Below are positions 60,393 through 64,000 of a DNA stretch of 64,000 nt, in pieces (the stretch's first letter is position 1; each line of letters starts with the position of its first letter). Origin of the DNA: Gammaproteobacteria bacterium (GTDB lineage Bacteria; Pseudomonadota; Gammaproteobacteria; Steroidobacterales; Steroidobacteraceae); NCBI GenBank assembly GCA_010027845.1, contig RGUL01000001.1, positions 100,695 to 164,694 on the forward strand. The letters run 5' to 3'. A program made the position numbers and the translations under genes. The notes beneath the pieces were generated by a model. That model did not search any database and was not told the DNA's origin. It worked only from the letters and a program-made list of their open reading frames with translations.

Positions 60393-61811
60393 GTGGCCGA
60401 AATCATCATGCGGGCGCGCGATCCGCGCACCGGTAGCGAAGACTATGCGTTCGCGGTCGACGGTCCGGCCGAGGTCGCTGCGGCCGCCGCCGCCGTGCGC
60501 GCCGCACAACCGCGCTGGTTAGCGTTAGGCGTCGAGGGCCGCCTCGCCGCACTGCGCGCGCTCGGCGATGCGTTCACCGCCCACGGCGCAGCGCTGCAAC
60601 GCGCGCTAGCGCGCGATACCGGTCGGGAGCGCATCGCGCACATCGAAGTCGGCTCGGTGCACGGCATGATCGCCAGTGCGCTACACCACGCACCGCAAGT
60701 GCTCGCCGAAACGCCCTGGCAGGCCGCCATGGCGCCCGGCGTGTTCGGTCGCCAACGACTCGTGCCGTATCCGCTCGTCGGTGTAATCGCGCCCTGGAAT
60801 TTTCCGATCGTGCTGTCGATGATCGACACCATTCCCGCGCTAGCGGCCGGCTGCGGCGTGATCTTGAAGCCGAGCGAAGTCACCCCGCGCTACATCGAGC
60901 CGCTGCTCGAAATCTTTGGTCGGGTGCCGGAATTGGCGGCGGTGTTTCGCGTCGTCCGCGGCCCCGGCACCACCGGCGCCGCGCTCGTCGACCAAGTCGA
61001 TGCCGTCGTCTGCACCGGCAGTGTGCGCACCGGCCGACTGGTCGCCGAACAAGCCGCGCGCCGTTTCATTCCCGCTTTTTTGGAGCTCGGTGGCAAAGAT
61101 GCGGTAATCATCACGCACGACGCGAACGTCGAACGCGCCGCAACCGCCGTGCTGCGTGGCTCAGTGCTCGCGACGGGCCAAGCCTGCCAGTCTCTCGAAC
61201 GCGTGTACGTCGATCGTCGCGTGCAGCCGAAACTTGTCGCGCTGCTGCGTGCGGCACTACCCGACGTCAAGCTCACCGTCGACGATCCGCACGGGCATAT
61301 CGGCCCCTTCATCATGGCGCGGCAAGCAGAGATCGTGCGCGAGCACATCGCCGACGCCGTCGCGCGCGGCGCAACGGTCGAGCACGGTGGGCGCATCGTC
61401 GAACGCGGTGGTTTTTGGTGTGAGCCCACGTTACTCACCGGCGTCGATCACACGATGCGCGTGATGCGCGAGGAAACTTTTGGCCCGGTGATGCCGATCA
61501 TGGCTTTCGATACGCTCGACGAAGCGATCGCACTCGCCAACGATTCCGATTACGGACTGTCGGCGAACGTTTTCGCCGGCGACGAGGACACCGCACTCGC
61601 GATCGCTCGTCGATTCGATGCGGGGTTCGTCAGCATCGACGACGTCTCGATGTCCAGTTACGTCTCCGATTTCGAGTGGGAAGGATTTCGCTACTCTGGT
61701 CTCGGTCGCTCACGCATGGGCGCTGCCGGCATCGCTCGCTATTGCCAAATGCAAGCGATCGCCGTGAATCGCGGCCCGACGGCAGCGATCGCGGCACTGA
61801 CCGATCGCTAA
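60393..61811 (+). CDS. Aldehyde dehydrogenase family protein
   Basis: LVGVIAPWNFPIVLSMIDTIPALAAGCGVILKPSEVTP; FLELGGKDAVIITHDANVERAATAVLRGSVLATGQACQSLERVYVD; EETFGPVMPIMAFDTLDEAIALANDSDYGLSA. Confidence 0.93.
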   Translation: MAEIIMRARDPRTGSEDYAFAVDGPAEVAAAAAAVRAAQPRWLALGVEGRLAALRALGDAFTAHGAALQRALARDTGRERIAHIEVGSVHGMIASALHHAPQVLAETPWQAAMAPGVFGRQRLVPYPLVGVIAPWNFPIVLSMIDTIPALAAGCGVILKPSEVTPRYIEPLLEIFGRVPELAAVFRVVRGPGTTGAALVDQVDAVVCTGSVRTGRLVAEQAARRFIPAFLELGGKDAVIITHDANVERAATAVLRGSVLATGQACQSLERVYVDRRVQPKLVALLRAALPDVKLTVDDPHGHIGPFIMARQAEIVREHIADAVARGATVEHGGRIVERGGFWCEPTLLTGVDHTMRVMREETFGPVMPIMAFDTLDEAIALANDSDYGLSANVFAGDEDTALAIARRFDAGFVSIDDVSMSSYVSDFEWEGFRYSGLGRSRMGAAGIARYCQMQAIAVNRGPTAAIAALTDR

Positions 61812-61813
61812 CC

Positions 61814-62086
61814 TCAGCGCGCAGCGGGTTCGATGTCGCGCGCCAACGCCTCGATGAGCGCACGATCGGCAGCGGCGCGGGCGGCAGCCTCAGCGGGCGA
61901 CGGCAAATATGCATCGACGGTGCTCGCGTCGAGTAAGCCGTGCTTCGCGAGCAACGCTTCGTGCGTCGCCAAGCGTTCGCGCAAGGTACCGACTTCCATC
62001 GCAAGCCGCATCGCCACCGCCACGAGTTGCGACACGTCGGCAGCACGCAAGGGCTGATCGGGGCCCGAGGTTTTGCTGATCGTCAT
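61814..62086 (-). CDS. Small helical/coiled-coil protein, paralog family member 2
   Basis: MTISKTSGPDQPLRAADVSQLVAVAMRLAMEVGTLRERLATHEALLAKHGLLDASTVDAYLPSPAEAAARAAADRALIEALARD; ATGA overlap with MT2. Confidence 0.7.
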   Translation of the reverse strand: MTISKTSGPDQPLRAADVSQLVAVAMRLAMEVGTLRERLATHEALLAKHGLLDASTVDAYLPSPAEAAARAAADRALIEALARDIEPAAR

Positions 62087-63201
62087 GGCGCGCGTCCACC
62101 GAAGAAAAAGTAGTGACCCGCGCCGAGTGGTTCGTAATCGGCGACGATTCGCTCCGGCGCGAATCCCGCGCGCGCGAGTGCCGCTGCGACATCCGTGTCG
62201 GCGAACCCGGTCCAGAACGGCTCGCCGTTATTACGCACCTGCCAATCGTTAGTAACTTGTTTGTTCATGGGCATCCGCGCCGGCTGATAAGGCACGTCGG
62301 CGTTCAAAAATACGCCACCCGGCGCGAGCAGCCGGCGCGCCTCGGAAAAAATCGCCGGCGTGATGTCGTGCCAAGTCTCGTGGAACAAAATGTGCGAGAC
62401 GATCAGGTCGAAATGTCCGTCGGGGTAGCCGGTGCGCCGCGCATCGGCTTGCCGGAAATGCAGTGCCATGCCGCGCTCCTCCGCCCACGCGTGCGCGAAC
62501 GAGACGAACGGCGCGGATAAATCCACGCCGTGAACCTCGGCATCCGGAAACGCTTCTTTGAGTGCAATCGTCTCGGTTCCCGGACCACATCCGAGATCGA
62601 GAATGCGGCGCGGCGCGAGATCCGGATATCGCTTGCGCACCACCTGCGCGATGTAGCGGCCGATACCGGGCTCGCCGACCGGCGCGTTGGCCGACAATCC
62701 TTTGGCGGCGCGGTACAACTCGATCGTGCCGAAATAAATCAGAGCGGCATGCAAATCTTTGGGGTGGCGACTGGCGAAATAGCCACCCGGCTGCCGATGG
62801 ATCTCGACCCGATCAATCGGCGTCGGCGGCTGCAGAGCCGGATCAAGTCGCAGCGAACCCCGCGGCTGTGCACCGAGCGCGGTCGCGCGCGCCTCAAACG
62901 CCGGTCCGATCCGCTCGCAGGTTTCGCCGACCGTCTCCCACATCAAACCTTGCGAGGCGTACACCAACGAACCCCAGAGTTGATAGAGCGGGTCCGACTC
63001 GAACAGCGGCCGCGCATCGTCACGATTCTGCGGCGCCCGCCCGTGTGCGGCGACGAACTTCGGTAGTAATTCCGCTTCGTATCGCGCGGCGAGCTTCTGC
63101 TCGAGCGCGCCGTTGGCGAAACTCTTGAGCACGCCAACGAAGCGCTGACGCGCATGTTCGTCGTGGTCGGGTCGATACAGTTGGCCGAGTGTCGCACTCA
63201 T
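62083..63201 (-). CDS. Class I SAM-dependent methyltransferase with N-terminal domain (MT2)
   Basis: MSATLGQLYRPDHDEHARQRFVGVLKSFANGALEQKLAARYEAELLPKF...RILDLGCGPGTETIALKEAFPDAEVHGVDLS; NNGEPFWTGFADTDV. Confidence 0.85.
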   Translation of the reverse strand: MSATLGQLYRPDHDEHARQRFVGVLKSFANGALEQKLAARYEAELLPKFVAAHGRAPQNRDDARPLFESDPLYQLWGSLVYASQGLMWETVGETCERIGPAFEARATALGAQPRGSLRLDPALQPPTPIDRVEIHRQPGGYFASRHPKDLHAALIYFGTIELYRAAKGLSANAPVGEPGIGRYIAQVVRKRYPDLAPRRILDLGCGPGTETIALKEAFPDAEVHGVDLSAPFVSFAHAWAEERGMALHFRQADARRTGYPDGHFDLIVSHILFHETWHDITPAIFSEARRLLAPGGVFLNADVPYQPARMPMNKQVTNDWQVRNNGEPFWTGFADTDVAAALARAGFAPERIVADYEPLGAGHYFFFGGRAP

Positions 63202-63303
63202 GGTGTTCTCCGCTACGGGCCGCGCCGTTGCAGCCCGTGCGCATGATAGCCGCTTCGCCTGCAGCCGGTTAACATGCGCATCTGCAAGCAGGAGCCTCGT
63301 TCG

Positions 63304-64000
63304 ATGGGTCGTATTTTCGAAGTCCGCAAAGCGACGATGTTCGCCCGCTGGAACCGCATGGCGAAGCAATTCGCGCGCATCGCCAAAGACATCAACATGG
63401 CGGTGAAATCCGGCGGCCCGGATCCGCAGTCGAATCCGACCCTGCGTCGCGTGTTGCAGAACGCACGCGCCGTAAACATGCCCAAGGACAAAGTCGAAGC
63501 GGCGATCAAGCGGGCCTCGGGTCGCGATGCGACCAACTACGAAACCGTGATTTACGAAGCGTACGCCCCGCACGGGGTCGCACTGCTGGTCGAAACCGCC
63601 ACCGACAACCCGACCCGCACCGTCGCCACGGTGCGCAACATCATCTCCAAAAATGGCGGCAACCTCGGCACCAGCGGCAGCGTCTCGTTCATGTTCCGTA
63701 AAATGGGCGTGTTCCGACTCGACCCGACCGGCATCGATCAAGACGACCTCGAACTTTATTTGATCGACCACGGCCTCGACGAAATGGGCGAGAGCACCGG
63801 CGAAAAAGGCGAAGCACAACTCGTGGTGCGCTGCGCGTTCGAAGATTTCGGCAAAGTCCAAGAAGCGCTGGAAGCACGCAAAATCGTGCCGCTGTCGGCC
63901 GAGCACGAATACATCCCGACCGCGCCCGTCGAACTCGCCGAGGCGCAATCGACCGAAGTGCTCGCCCTCATCGACAAACTCGAACAAGACGACGACGTTC
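63304..64000 (+). CDS. yebC: YebC/PmpR family regulatory protein, truncated by window end
   Basis: ATG at 63304: [73 protein letters not shown]; no stop before 64000. Confidence 0.92.
   Translation, partial: MGRIFEVRKATMFARWNRMAKQFARIAKDINMAVKSGGPDPQSNPTLRRVLQNARAVNMPKDKVEAAIKRASGRDATNYETVIYEAYAPHGVALLVETATDNPTRTVATVRNIISKNGGNLGTSGSVSFMFRKMGVFRLDPTGIDQDDLELYLIDHGLDEMGESTGEKGEAQLVVRCAFEDFGKVQEALEARKIVPLSAEHEYIPTAPVELAEAQSTEVLALIDKLEQDDDV

Noticed and set aside
1-64000. CRISPR arrays, rRNA operons, insertion sequences, prophage
   Set aside because: None recognised on reading either strand; no regularly spaced repeats, transposase or phage structural ORFs in the track.

Overview
This 64 kb, GC-rich window is densely coded and looks like a chromosome segment from an unidentified proteobacterium, probably gammaproteobacterial (inference from gene content only). 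I saw no phage, IS or CRISPR signatures. Recognisable blocks: (1) a minus-strand operon at ~1-10.8 kb with an OYE/dienoyl-CoA-reductase-like enzyme, MFS transporter, SAM methyltransferase, Tat-exported FAD dehydrogenase, exported alpha/beta hydrolase, tandem ABC ATPase, second MFS and an OppA-like protein; (2) a HigBA-like toxin-antitoxin module with a third gene; (3) tRNA-Arg(TCG); (4) a molybdenum cofactor cluster, moeA-moaA-moaC, followed by fused MobA-MoaD and MoaE-MoeB-rhodanese proteins; (5) proBA; (6) a transhydroxylase-like molybdenum enzyme whose large subunit appears fused to an SCP2-like domain and is frameshifted; (7) htpX and a desaturase/FAD oxidoreductase/DUF1365/cyclopropane synthase lipid cluster; (8) assorted oxidoreductases, VOC proteins and transporters; (9) typA and a cytochrome c' gene that have both lost their 5' ends at one junction; (10) motAB; (11) a MacAB-type exporter and aldehyde dehydrogenase flanked by two methyltransferase/small-protein pairs; (12) yebC. 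The best candidate for an undescribed system is a family of four divergent SAM methyltransferases with long N-terminal domains. Three of them share an operon with a member of a small helical protein family (three copies here), and in two cases the genes are coupled by an ATGA overlap. All assignments come from reading the translations; no database search was run.
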